Shown here: positions 25,101 through 36,219 of the stretch, piece after piece
Layout: each line of letters opens with the position of its first letter
Numbering within the stretch: position 1 is the first letter of the stretch
Assembly: GCF_014529535.1 (NCBI RefSeq)
Contig: NW_023503608.1
Span: 6,436,501 to 6,500,500 of the forward strand
DNA from: Bradysia coprophila
Lineage: Eukaryota > Arthropoda > Insecta > Diptera > Sciaridae
Direction of reading: 5' to 3'
Length of the DNA: 64,000 nt
Notes under the pieces: model-generated
What the model saw: the letters and a program-made list of their open reading frames with translations, nothing else
What the model was told of the DNA's origin: nothing
The model's database searches: none
Position numbers and translations under genes: made by a program

Positions 25101-28100
25101 TTGTGTGTGATTCATGTATGATTGACCATCCTATGAAGCGAATCGTGAATTATGACTCAGTCGATGCTATTGAGTAAATCGATGGTAAGAGCCTAATGAA
25201 AGTTTTAGGAAATTGATTGACATGCAAATAACATAATGACAAATTTAAGTATACAAAGGAAACAAAATTTTAAACTAGAATGGCATAAAAAGACACACCT
25301 TCCTTACGGACAGCTTTTCCTTTACATACTTAATTTTCTAAATCTTCTGCTTACGTCGCGAGCAGGTGTGAAAATGCTACCGAGAAATGAATGTCGACAA
25401 TCGCATAATCTTTACCTAAATATTCTTCTCCGTTACGCTTACGCTCACGTACGACTTAAATTAGATCAAGGCTGATAGCAAATGTATAATTTTGGAATAT
25501 TACACGATTTTCGTGTACTTACTCATTTCATGTTAAGGCATTTATAGTTAGAGAATCAATCTTTTATAGCGTATAGCGTCTAAGTCTATTGCTTTGTTTA
25601 TTTTAAGTATCGAAATCTATTACTTCATTTGTTTTAAAAATATATTTTTCTTAATGAGACACTACAAGGAGAAGATGATTGCTTATTTTTGTCATCATTG
25701 CCCGTTTCGCGACTTCTAGAAACGTAATATATTTGTTAGAGGCTCAGTTCTTAGTTTCCCAGTTTTTTTTCGTTACTGTCGACGAGAACCGAAAGATAAA
25801 TTGTAATAGTAAGCACATGTTTAAGAATCATTCAAAATTAATAATGAATGAATGAATGACGAATAATATACACAGTAAAATAAATGATGAGAAACAAGTA
25901 GTCAAACGAAATAATCGATTTGAAGTGCTAATTGCATCATTCGCTCGAACGAAACGTGGCCGCGGTCAGGTTTTAATTAAAAACAAAATAATAAAACAAA
26001 TTACCGACCCAGTTTCTTTCTTGGTATACTAATAAATTTAACGAGATTTTTTATTTTGTGAGATTATCTGTACATTATGCAGCAACTACTAATAAATGTT
26101 AATCTTAGCAGATATTTTAGTAAGACGAAAACTTTATTAGCGGAATTTATAATTAGAAAAGTAGCTCAGTTTCTATTAATCATGGATTTTGAATCGATGG
26201 TCGCAGGCGGCATCCGAACAAATTCTATTGATCAGTTGAGTTTGTGCATTAAAACACGTCAACGATTTTCTCACTAATTTTTCTTTAGTGGGTGTAACAT
26301 ACGCCTTTCTCCGAATTTCCATAATCTCCTACTTTCCATTCCATTATTTTCGAGGAAAAGTTTATTAATTACAAACAGACGCTACTAGAGGAGGTGAGAT
26401 GTTAGATAGGTTTGATAACAAAAAATTTCGACAAGAGAAGAGAAAAACAAATCAAACAAAAAAAAAGTTTTTTTTTAACGATTTTGTTTGATTTCGCAAT
26501 TATAAACAACGAGCACGATATGGTTCTATTTTGGTATATCGAACACACCAGCAACATCCCACACCCGTGAGACCGAATGACGTGATACGTCATTCTCTCT
26601 TTCATTCTAATGTATTCGAAATGGTTTTTCTGCTTTCGTTAGATTAAATTAAAAATTTGAAATGAAAAATTTTCATTTATTTTTCGCATTTTCTATATCA
26701 AAAAAACGCTTAAATTTAGATCATTTAACAAGGCAACTGGTGGTCCGAGAAAATTTGACGAGCCGCCTTGTAATAAATAGTGGAAATTAATTTGTCGGTA
26801 CCTTGGTCTTGATTTGTTCGGAAGGCGTTATAAGAAATATTTGATGGTTATTGTGCGATGCTGTCTCTAGTAGTTGGACAATGTAGAAGGTCCCAATTGA
26901 AGCTCTCTTGAGGGAGCTAACAATTGTTCGAGAAAGTTTTTACGATTGTAAATATCTAAGATATTGTTTTCCTTACTAGAAAAGCTATTTCCGGTATTAC
27001 ATCTATAAGTTCAGTTTCACTTTCAATCGGTGAAATGGTTGCAAATGTTTAAATGGTTTATCTTAATTGATTGAAAGTTGCTTACGCAAGTCGGTATAAG
27101 GATTGATGACTATGGTCCAAATGGTATCTAATGAACAGTATCATCCTCCAGATACTTAAGTCATCAGTTAAATTTACAGAAACTGCTGGTCATCTGCTAT
27201 CGACAACAACAAATATATACGATAGTGTTAAAATTATTGAAGTAATAGATTTTATATCAAGCTTAGGACAACCTTGCCAACAATGAAGTAATAGATTTAA
27301 TGATTTTATTGAGTAATTTCGAGTAGGATCATTGTATTTCTTAATTTTGCCAGGTTTTAGGGACATTAATACATTCATAAAATGCTTCCTATGGGTCCTA
27401 TGGGTTCCACGTAAATCCATGGAAAATGTGGAAGCATATTTAATTCCATGATTAAAATTGTTTTTTTAGCTCTTCCTGTTGATTATTTGTTACGCTTATC
27501 GAACCGTCGTTTAGCATTTGAACAGATTTTAATTCCAATCAGGTTATGGGCTTGTAAACATAATATAAATCGTTGTACTGCAGTATTGAAAAACAAGAAA
27601 TATTTTAACACACAAAAAACTTCCTTCTCGAGAGGAAACTACTTGAAAATATTTACGATTAAAGCCGAAAGATCTGATCGATAATCGAATGTAATTTACT
27701 TGAAAATTCTTCCCGCCCAAAACTTATCAACAAAATTCAAAATTACAAAATAAATCCTATTATGAAATCGAAATTTTTGTTGTCAATTACACCTTCAAAA
27801 ATAAAATTTCGTCTCACATTATTATTAAATGAAAATAATTTTCATCTTGAAAGTTTTTTTTTTCTTTAAGAAATTACCGAACCAATTCTATAAATATCGT
27901 GGCATTGACATAGCGATGAAATGAGCAATGATGAACATGAATTCGTTTCGAACACATAAATAACATTATGATCGTGTTTATTATTATTGGTTTTTCTCTG
28001 CGCCATTACGTATAATATTTACATGCCACCGAAACTAAACCGCAAAAATAAGTAGCAATGTGTACGAATGTGGAAAGAAATATTATTTCCTTGATGGTCA

Positions 28101-31100
28101 ATTAATGCGTCTCATCGTAAATCATTTGAATACATGCGAGTTAATTTATGGTTCTACCACTGACACTTACTGTGGTCGGGAGGACTATACCATTGATGGT
28201 TGAAAAGAATTTTGTTAAACTGCATCTTAAAATTGAATCTCGTGAAGAAGTTGTGAAGTGAGGAGATGAAGCTTTCAGTTTTGAAGCACACATTCTTCAA
28301 TAATTGCACCTTCCAGCCCAGTAATAACAATCTTAGATAAATTTTTTTAACGAATTTTTACTGAGCTCCAAATGTGATGACCATAGACTACGAGACATAA
28401 GCTACGGTGTAAGATGAAAAGGATTAATTTTCTGTTTCTTTTCTTTTCAGCCGTACCGAACAACACCACTCATTTTACCAGGAGCCAAAGTTAAGAAGGA
28501 CTGTACGCCAACAGAATCTTATCTCCGACACCACCCGAATCCAGCAATGCGCGGACCAGTGCATCACAGCACGGATGATATGCTAATGAAACAAAGGGTA
28601 AATTTCTAAAAATTGAAAATAATTTAGAGAAAATTCTTCAGAAAATTTTTAAGTTAAAATCAATGAAAATAAAATGTGCTACTCTATTACCAATAAATAA
28701 GGTTGCCGATACAGTATTGCATCGTGTTGTGGGAGAAGACTCGAGAAGTGGAAAGGTTCTTATCGTTTTTTTGTTCGTTAATGAATGTTTTTTTTTGGCA
28801 GATTTTTTGTAATATTTTTTTTTCTTTGAGATTTACTAAATTTACATCAAAGACTTAAACCGTACAACAAAGAAAAAGAAAGCTCATTTATCGAGTCAAA
28901 TATTAGTTTTTTAAGGTCATGGAAATACTGACTTTACTTTGGAATAAATTTAAAATAAGATTAAAAACGAACCACTCACGTCATCTACAGCTCTTGCAGC
29001 TGTTTTCAATATCTTTTATTGATTCATATTCATTCAGTCGAATAAATTAGATTTACCGTCTGAAGCGGTGTGCAGATAAAAGTTAATTTGACAATAATTA
29101 TTTTGTTAATGAAAGTAAAGAGAAGTGTGCTTGAAGGTATTCTGCTGAAGCCAGATTTACAGAACCAGCTAAAAAAATTTACAGAGTAACTCCTTACGCA
29201 GAAATGATATCAATCGAAATATACAATAATATAGACCTCATGTGGATTAGACGAAGCCCACATAAATGCTGCTTTGTAATAAATAAATCTTTGAAGAAAA
29301 TTCAGTATTACTGAAAAGACAGAACTCATGTTCAATCATATCGTGCGACAGATAGTTGGACAAGAACATATTTTTTATATTTCTGCTTAACGAAAAATAT
29401 TAAAATAGTCGTGTTTCTCAGCGATATGAGCACATCAAGAGATGAAGGGAAAAGGAGGAAGAAATTTACGTTCCCTGACCCTACTAATAAAGTGAAGAAT
29501 CTAATTTATTGTTGAAAACGTATTTTCGATTTATTTGATGAATGGCTTCACCTATATTTCAGTTTTTGTTTAAAAAAAATGAACCGACGTCAATGGCTTT
29601 CACTTCTTAACGTATAGTGACGTTACTGACATTTTTTTTTTTCAAAGTATTTTTGGGTGACCATAATATCATTTCCTCACGTTTTCGTGAGGATAAGAGA
29701 CGATATCACCTTCTCAAGAAAACGGTACATTCTTAAAAGACTTTGCTGCAGAACGATTTTTGGCTCAGAACAACGTTCTGCATCTATTTGCCAAAAATAC
29801 CGCGGTAGAATCAACGTTATAGAAAAACTATGTTCCACCCAATTTACAGCTTTGTATAATATCCGTGTTTCGAAATCATCAATCTCACAGCGAAGAAAGG
29901 CCGAGTTATACAGCCGGTCGTCTAAATTCAAAATTATATCTTGAATTTTGTTATATTTTTCATTCATTACTAAACAAAACATTTATTGGATTCAGTGCTT
30001 GAATGTATATAAAGCAAAAAAGGAAAAAGAAAATTGTTCATCCAAATAATTTACATTTTGGCTCTTCATAATTATGTTACTACCATCCGATGAGATAAAT
30101 AAACAGGAAAATTTTAACTCATTTATCGATATATTTATCTAGGTGCAACACAAGCAATTCAACTCTCCCATCGGATTGTATTCGGACAGTAACATTGAAA
30201 ATACAATCAGGCAAACAGTGCCAACATCATCAGGTTCAACACCGTAAGTATTCGTTTTTCTTGAACGTTTGGTATTTAGAAGAGAGTTCCTTAAGGAAAG
30301 TAAGTGAAGGCCTTCTCGCGAATAATTTGTTTTTAAAGACAAATAAATAGTTGTGTAGAGTAGTAAGTTTAGATGAACGAGTAGACTTAAATGGATCAAT
30401 AATTTATTAATTAGACAACTTCTTTTTTGAACAAAAATTTAGATCACATACGGAAAATTCTTTGCCCTCAAAAATTAATGGGTAATTACAATCACATCAG
30501 TTGTTGTTTTTTTTGTATTTTGAATCAAATTACATCCAGACAAATTTCGCTGTACAGTTTCATTATTGATTCATTCATTTTTGTAATTTACCACTGAAAA
30601 TGGATTTTTTTTTGTAAAACAAAGGAAGATCTGTAGGATCTGTAGAGCTAGTCAACTGAGAAATAGATCAAACGAGCTTACACTATCAATTAGTCATAAT
30701 TGTAAAGAAGGGGAAAACCTTCCAACCTTTGATATGATGTTTTCTGACTTAACATTATACCAGTACCAACGACGTTATATTTCCAAGAATTGTCTTATAG
30801 AAGAAAGTCAAGAACAATTGATCGGAGGTTCGATGGTACTTATCTCATCAGTGTAGTATGTAAGCTCTTCAAAAAATTGTAGAGTTCCGATTTGTTAATA
30901 AATGAAAAATCGCTAGCGAAAATTTCTACTAAAATCGCCGGGTCCGTTGCAATAATTAATATTAAATGTGCTTTGGTCTTAAACGATTGAGCTTCTTGTA
31001 GAGTAGATTGTGAATAATACAAATAAAATTGCACAAGCTTCATTTGATGAGATGTTTGAGTTTTTTTTTGTCCAAACACAGATTAATCTTCTCGTAATTA

Positions 31101-34100
31101 TCCGAGACAATCAATCTCATTTTGAAGCTGGAGATTTTCTCATGTAAATGTTATCATACATATTTGAATTTGCGGTCATATTTTGAATCGCGGCACAGAA
31201 AGGGCAAATATTAGTAATCAAGCAAACTATATTTTGCACTCTGAGCTGTAGGCGTTAAATCACTCGAAAGTTTTATACACTGTTTTATACAGACATAATA
31301 ACTATGCACAAGCAAATAAGTGAATGACGAGTGAAACATATACTGTCACTATTTATGGTAATGGCATAGGTAGTACTGATTGATTTGAAGAGGAACATTC
31401 TATTCATATGCAGGCCACCAAGGTTGAATTAAAAGAGGTTGACCATATATGAAAGCAGCCGTTCCTATCCTTAATTGGGTCCCTAATTTGACTTTCGAAA
31501 ATGTAACCTCTCATACCTGTTTAATACTTTACTATGTCATGCTATTGCGCTAAAATTATAGAAATTGAGACTGCCTTAAGGATGATATCGCCTCCAGCTC
31601 GATTGAAACAAAAAAAAACCTTATAGAAACACAGCTACTAACAGACCCTATATTGTGACCTCTTTAGGAAACTAGCTCTGTAAAAAGACTCTCATTTCTC
31701 TCCAAAGAAAATTTTAGAAAATTTAGCTAATTTGTCCAAAGAATTTGGCTACATAATTAATCATAGAATTTTCATTGATTTATCTTTTCTGCAACAAAAA
31801 CACAAAATCTTGGAGCAACAACAACAACTGCATCAACAACAGCGTTATTCCAATAAATATCCCAGCTATCAACCACAAAGTTTTAATCGACCCTCATCAT
31901 CATCGAATGATTTTAACAATAATAACACTTACTACCCCCCGAACCTACAAAATCCAACATGGCGGAATTAATTTGTTTCTTGTTTATTGTGTCTTTTATC
32001 GTTATTGGTTATCCCATTATGTTATACTTCAATTTGAAACAAGCAAAATACTGAACGATTGCAATTTTTTTTCATGGTTTTTGTGTTCTTTTTTCCTAAT
32101 AATTTTCTAATTTTTCATTCTTTTTTTCTCAAAATTAATTCTAGCAACAACGAAAATTTTGGTTTGCTTTTTTAATTCTGAAATTATTTTTAGATTGAAC
32201 GTTTAACGGTCTTAATTTTTGAATAGAGTGGGGTCGACTAATTTTCACCCTACTTTCAACAAATCGGACTCAGATTAGCACTATTGAAAATTTTACAAAA
32301 ATCGTACGGTAAACCATCCAAAATTTTTAATTTGCCTCGAGCGTAACGAAAATCTCTAAAGCTTCGACACGAACAAGTCAAACTAATTTCATTTACGGTA
32401 TAGTCTTTGTTATAGCTGCTCTTCATGGAATAACATAAATGTGCAGTTCGGGTGAATTTTTCATTAACATATTTAGGCGTGTGGACAGTATCTCTATTCT
32501 CCCATAGGTTATTTTGTCATCTTTAAAGACCACACTTTATTCCGGCTATTTTTTTAATCTTTTTATTTAGTAAAGAGGAAGTAAAAGCTCAATTTTAGCA
32601 TGGTAACAGTTTACATCACATTTTACGTTGAACTTTAACGGTTAAAGGTTGTGTAATAAAGTTTGTGGATTGTGGAATATATGGAAATCAAACATATTTG
32701 TAGACATTGTTACTGTGTTAAATTTCGAGCCTCCTTAATATTTTGCTATAGCCATTTCCTATCTCTATTTTGCAATAAAATTATTAATAAAACGTGTGGA
32801 TTAGATGCGGACTAATTAATTTCAATAAAAAACTTGCAAGTTAGCGTCGATATTTTCTAAGATGGTCGTCCTTCGGTCTCTTCGATTATGTGGCTGACAA
32901 TTGTTGATTAATTGAATTTCACCACATCTAATCCATACAACTCTGAAGTTCCTTAGTTTGAGTAGTCTAACCTAGAAAGCTCTATCAATAAAAAGAGACG
33001 GCAAGCTAATACATTGTCTCAAGGTAAAACCTAATAAAATCCTGCACTCAATGAACAAAGTGTATCGTTTTCAAACGGTCTCACGAATCTTATAATTTCA
33101 ACGACCAGTACAAAAATGGAGATAAGATTCTTAATTCGATTATATACTATACCGGCGATGTTCATCAATTAGCATGATTCTTCCTTTATTGCCTCGAACG
33201 AAGTAGAAAATGTCTGTTTAATGTAAGGAAGAATTCATCGTTTATGAACGTCTCCTTTGACTAATTACTGCATCTCATTAACCATTTTTTTTAATTCACG
33301 TTAATCATCCACTGTTCTACCTTCAAAAACAACACACACAATAAAAAAAACATCCAAAATGTCAAAATTTGTTTAACATTGTCGAACCTTTTTATTTATT
33401 TTCCCCCTCTCCAACTACTACTTCTACTACCAATACTACAAACCAACAACCATCGCAAAATACCTTTTGTGTATCCGTATCAATGAACTTATCAGCTACA
33501 AGAAAACTGTTGTCTTCGATCCATCCAAAAGCGAAACCTATCGTGCATTGCAAGAGGACCAATACGGATATGGAGAACGGGTACAAGAAGTACCGATACC
33601 TGTGCAAACTAGAGTTTATCAACCAGGCGTCAATCGCTTAGTACCAGGAAAGGTAATTTGGAAAGTCACATCCAATTGCAAATAGTTACCTTCGTTATTT
33701 TCTTTTGCTGTTGCGCTATTTCTCGAAGAATTAAAGGCACAAATTCATTTCAAATGAAAGTTTACAAAAATAAAAAATCTACTACTTCAAATAGTGCTAC
33801 TTTGGAATACATTGAACGAAGATATAAGTAAAAGAAAACGACTTAAGTGTACCTACTCAGAATTGGAGGACACTATTTCCATTAATTATAAAAAATTATG
33901 AATAAATTTTGTCTCTGATTTACAATATATAGAAACCACAAGCGAGCTATCCACCACCCCAACCTCAACAATACCACAACGTTAGTATATTCTGCATCTT
34001 CTTTATTAGTTTGCTTTAATTAAATTAATTCTCCTCGATTTTTTATTAATACTTTCTCTTTTGTGTGAACAACAATGATATTCTACAAAGTATACTGCTA

Positions 34101-34707
34101 ATCATCACATTATGTTTTAAAATTTAACTGTTAAGTCGAAATTGTGCTGTTTTTCGAGTAAACTGAAGCGTTTCAAAATTTAACAGATTTTTTACCCAAA
34201 ATTGTGTGATCTTAAAACACTAAATAATTTAAGAGGGATCGCCTTGAACAATCAGGTGTTCTTACTAGTAGCCAAACACACATTCATCCAGTACGTTTTA
34301 AGAAACCGACGAACTCTTCGCATTCTAATGTAAAGCAACTGGCGACGAGCAGTGCAAAACCAATGAAGTAAAAGAATTTGTGTTCAGCACAGCTAGTTAA
34401 CTTAAACTAAGGCAGTAACAGATGTCCTGATCACCACACAACGCGATACGCTTGGCGTTTATAAGGGGTTAATAATAAATGGCGATTCCTCTTATAACCT
34501 TTTGGATTTTTTTAATCAATAACAGTCACATTCATAACACACCCATAATACAAAACAATTTCTATGTTGTAATTGAGCTAATATCGTTTTGAAAACAGCG
34601 CTATTTTTGAATAGGTCAACTCCATGGGCGACTCGAACGACACTATCCACCAGAGCCATTCATTCAAACGATTGATGTACAGTGTCATGGGAGAGACCGA
34701 TTATTAG
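16102..34707 (+). CDS. Zasp66: Zasp66-type PDZ protein of the muscle Z-disc
   Basis: Zasp proteins are ALP/Enigma-family PDZ scaffolds that bind alpha-actinin and organise Z-discs in insect muscle. Exons 16102-16218, 20519-20667, 20728-20850, 20909-21101, 28451-28597, 28702-28755, 30143-30243, 33496-33652, 33933-33980 and 34615-34707 join in phase: 1182 nt, 393 aa. The PDZ domain covers about residues 5-89, with the ligand loop TPWGIRLVGG in place of GLGF and SPAHGELMRGDIITKI. Conserved Zasp66 segments follow: LPHTEFPKLNESGGY, FSPMPTRDYQQEA, PYRTTPLILPGAKVKKD, TESYLRHHPNPAMRGPVH, the linker FNSPIGLYSDSNIENTIR, YKKTVVFDPSKSETYRAL and the C-terminal RLMYSVMGETDY. The first ATG of exon 1 sits in MAPKLHEF, the usual start. 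Introns of 4.3, 7.3 and 3.3 kb carry nested mobile elements. The match to the Drosophila protein is from memory but runs almost end to end. Confidence 0.93.
17213..18436. mobile_element. Element B inserted in element A
   Basis: This begins AGACCCGTACGAAGTACTGG. The inverted form of its end, TTCGTACGGGTC, occurs at about 18422-18434, and a near copy, CTTCGTACGGGGC, at about 18250. The true right end could be either one. It interrupts element A at a point that is continuous in the 59.9-kb copy. Inside are a GTCCGTCTGTCC microsatellite at about 17339 and an AGCTATA-rich patch at 18080-18230. No transposase frame is visible. Confidence 0.6.
18529..18713. mobile_element. Element C: 185-bp MITE with 7-bp target duplication, nested in element A
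   Basis: Inverted ends of about 30 bp: CAAAGCACTGTCAAGCACCG then AAGCTGACTTTG at the left, with a near-complement at the right. The 7-bp direct repeat GACGTGT flanks both sides. Removing C and one repeat restores the element A sequence seen at 59938-60126. The outermost bases (CAAAGCAC) match those of element A, so A and C are probably mobilised by the same kind of transposase. Confidence 0.8.
23141..23239 (+). CDS. Zasp66: Alternative first coding exon of Zasp66 (no PDZ)
   Basis: This ATG-led exon encodes MTSYYRVRNASMPTKYIVHP and 13 more residues, ending at a GTAAGA donor on a codon boundary. It sits between the PDZ-half exons and the exon at 28451, which starts on a codon boundary (PYRTTP). 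Splicing it there gives a 232-aa product without the PDZ domain. It has no acceptor in a matching frame upstream, so it is best read as the first exon of a transcript from an internal promoter. The sequence before it is AT-rich with no obvious TATA box. Confidence 0.65.
23240..28450. other. Long Zasp66 intron
   Basis: About 5.2 kb of AT-rich intron without a supported gene. It holds the foldback element at 24344-24594 and a repeat segment at 27184-27305 carrying two copies of the dispersed GAAGTAAWAGATTT motif. Several poly(A/T) tracts are present. The rest shows nothing I can name. Confidence 0.5.
24344..24594. mobile_element. Foldback MITE with 6-bp target duplication
   Basis: The outer arms pair over about 35 bp: CCTTAGAGTAATTATACCTA at the left against its near-complement at the right, continuing through GAGAGGAAATT. 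A second paired block is TGGTCCCAACATCA with TGATGTTGGGACCA. The centre is a perfect 26-bp palindrome at 24473-24498 around CTTAATTAAG. AACCAA stands directly outside both ends and is the likely target duplication. There is no coding capacity. Confidence 0.8.
28756..33495. other. Zasp66 introns around the exon at 30143-30243
   Basis: Two long introns, 28756-30142 and 30244-33495, show AT-rich sequence, microsatellite-like T tracts and no gene of their own. The only further coding-like stretch is the Gln/Asn-rich exon candidate at 31767-31971, listed separately. Several frames at 29657-29982 lack any recognisable domain and I do not support them. Confidence 0.45.
31767..31971 (+). CDS. Zasp66: Possible alternative terminal exon of Zasp66 (Gln/Asn-rich tail)
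   Basis: An open stretch ending in TAA encodes KHKILEQQQQLHQQQRYSNK, then a Ser/Asn/Tyr-rich run and PPNLQNPTWRN. An acceptor at 31765-31766 would put it in phase after the exon ending at 30243 (2 nt carried over, 1 nt here). This would make an isoform that ends here and lacks the conserved C-terminus. The acceptor has a poor pyrimidine tract, so the start is uncertain. The low-complexity composition could also occur by chance. Confidence 0.4.
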
Positions 34708-36150
34708 TGAGCTGATTTTACTGCAGGCAAAATCAGATAAAATCATTTGTGTAAATCTCAAATTAAAAAAAAAACATTACAACATTTTTTCCCTTTCGAA
34801 TTTAACCCATTACTCAGTTTAAATTAGTCAAACAAAAAGTATAAAAAAAAATATTTAATTGTGTACATTTATTGCAATCGAAAAGTAGGTACAGTGCCTA
34901 AAAATATTTTAAATTTTATTTTAAGCGTGTGCGAAATGAAAGAAAAATAAAACTAAAAAAAAATAAATTTATTTTTTGAGATATTTATTTTCAACCCAAA
35001 CTTTAAAAAAATAATTAAATAATTTTAGTTATTTATAGTTTGTTAATTGTATTTGTAATTTTTTTAAATTTTTATTTTCAACATTTTATTTCGATTTGAT
35101 TCAGTCAGATACGAGTTATATATCGAGAGTGTCAATTCTAGTCAAAAACTAAATAAATAGAAGAAATCAAAATTTCTCTAAAATATTTAGAATTAAAAAT
35201 TTTATTTAAATAAGAATCTTCTTGACGCTTAAAAATATTTCAAAAAAAGAAACTCAAAATATGAAAGCTATTTCGGATTGTTTGACGCCATTACTCCAAT
35301 AAAACTTTTGCTTTAACAAGGTAAAATTGAAACGAGTTCCAGAGCGACAAACTCTGAACTGTCTAATTCAAATAATTCAATATATTTTGTTTATTTATCG
35401 AAGTTATTAAATAAAGTATGGGTAAATGTTAAAAGTGGTTTTTATTTGTTCTTATTGGAAGTGGATGGACTTGCTTAAGTGTACTGTCAATGTCATAATA
35501 TAGTGCTTATTGCTTATCTACGATAATCTAAGATGTCGAATGTTATCCAGCATATATTATCAACTCGATGTAATGCAAATCAGGACCATACTTTCGGGAT
35601 GAATTTGAATGCTGCGCCATAATAAATACAGTACAACTCACAATAGAATTCTCTGTGGTGACAGGGTCCATTATTGGTAAAATTTACTGAATAACTGAAT
35701 TTTACCAAAATTTACCAAAGTTTACCAAATTTATGTTTTGATAAATTCACTAAATATTCGGTAATAATTTCGAAAAGAGGAGTTTAGTACTATAGACTGG
35801 TGTCTGCAGATTAAATTTATTTAACCTATCCATTGTGAATGGTTCATTGGTTCATTTAAAATAGTGCACACTACCTGTCTCGTTGTCTTAAATAATGTTT
35901 CACGGAAGGCAAGTATATCACCAATTAATATGAGTCTACATTGTAACATTTTGAAAAAATATTTGAGGTCGTGCTGTGGAAAATACAATACCTTCAATAA
36001 TTGTATACCTACTTTGTCACGCTCATTTAAAAGTATAGATGTACACTTCAGGTGATCAAACACAGATGTCCCATCATTTCGCAATTACGTCAAATGGTTC
36101 CTTTATCAGTTTAAAAATTCATGTCACTTACTTCGTCGGATCATTTACAT
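34708..36150. other. Intergenic region after Zasp66
   Basis: Very AT-rich 3' UTR-like DNA with AATAAA-type signals, for example near 34946 and 35153, fills the first part. A short run of TTTACCAAA-like repeats lies at about 35680-35735. No gene is supported. Confidence 0.5.
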
Positions 36151-36165
36151 TCCATCTGCTGTAAG

Positions 36166-36207
36166 TATAAAAAGACGAGTCTACATTACTTAAAAAGGGA
36201 TCATTGA
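36166..36207 (+). promoter_or_regulatory. TATA box and initiator-like site for the CUB protease
   Basis: TATAAAAAG at 36166-36174 is followed about 35 bp later by GATCATTG (around 36199-36206), which resembles an insect initiator. A short 5' exon then ends at a GTAAGT donor (36245). This is a standard core promoter layout for a regulated, secreted-protein gene. Confidence 0.6.
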
Positions 36208-36219
36208 GACTAAAGAAAG

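Noticed and set aside
29657-29982. Overlapping plus and minus frames of about 100 residues
   Set aside because: They lie in a Zasp66 intron, have no recognisable domain, and neither has splice or promoter support.
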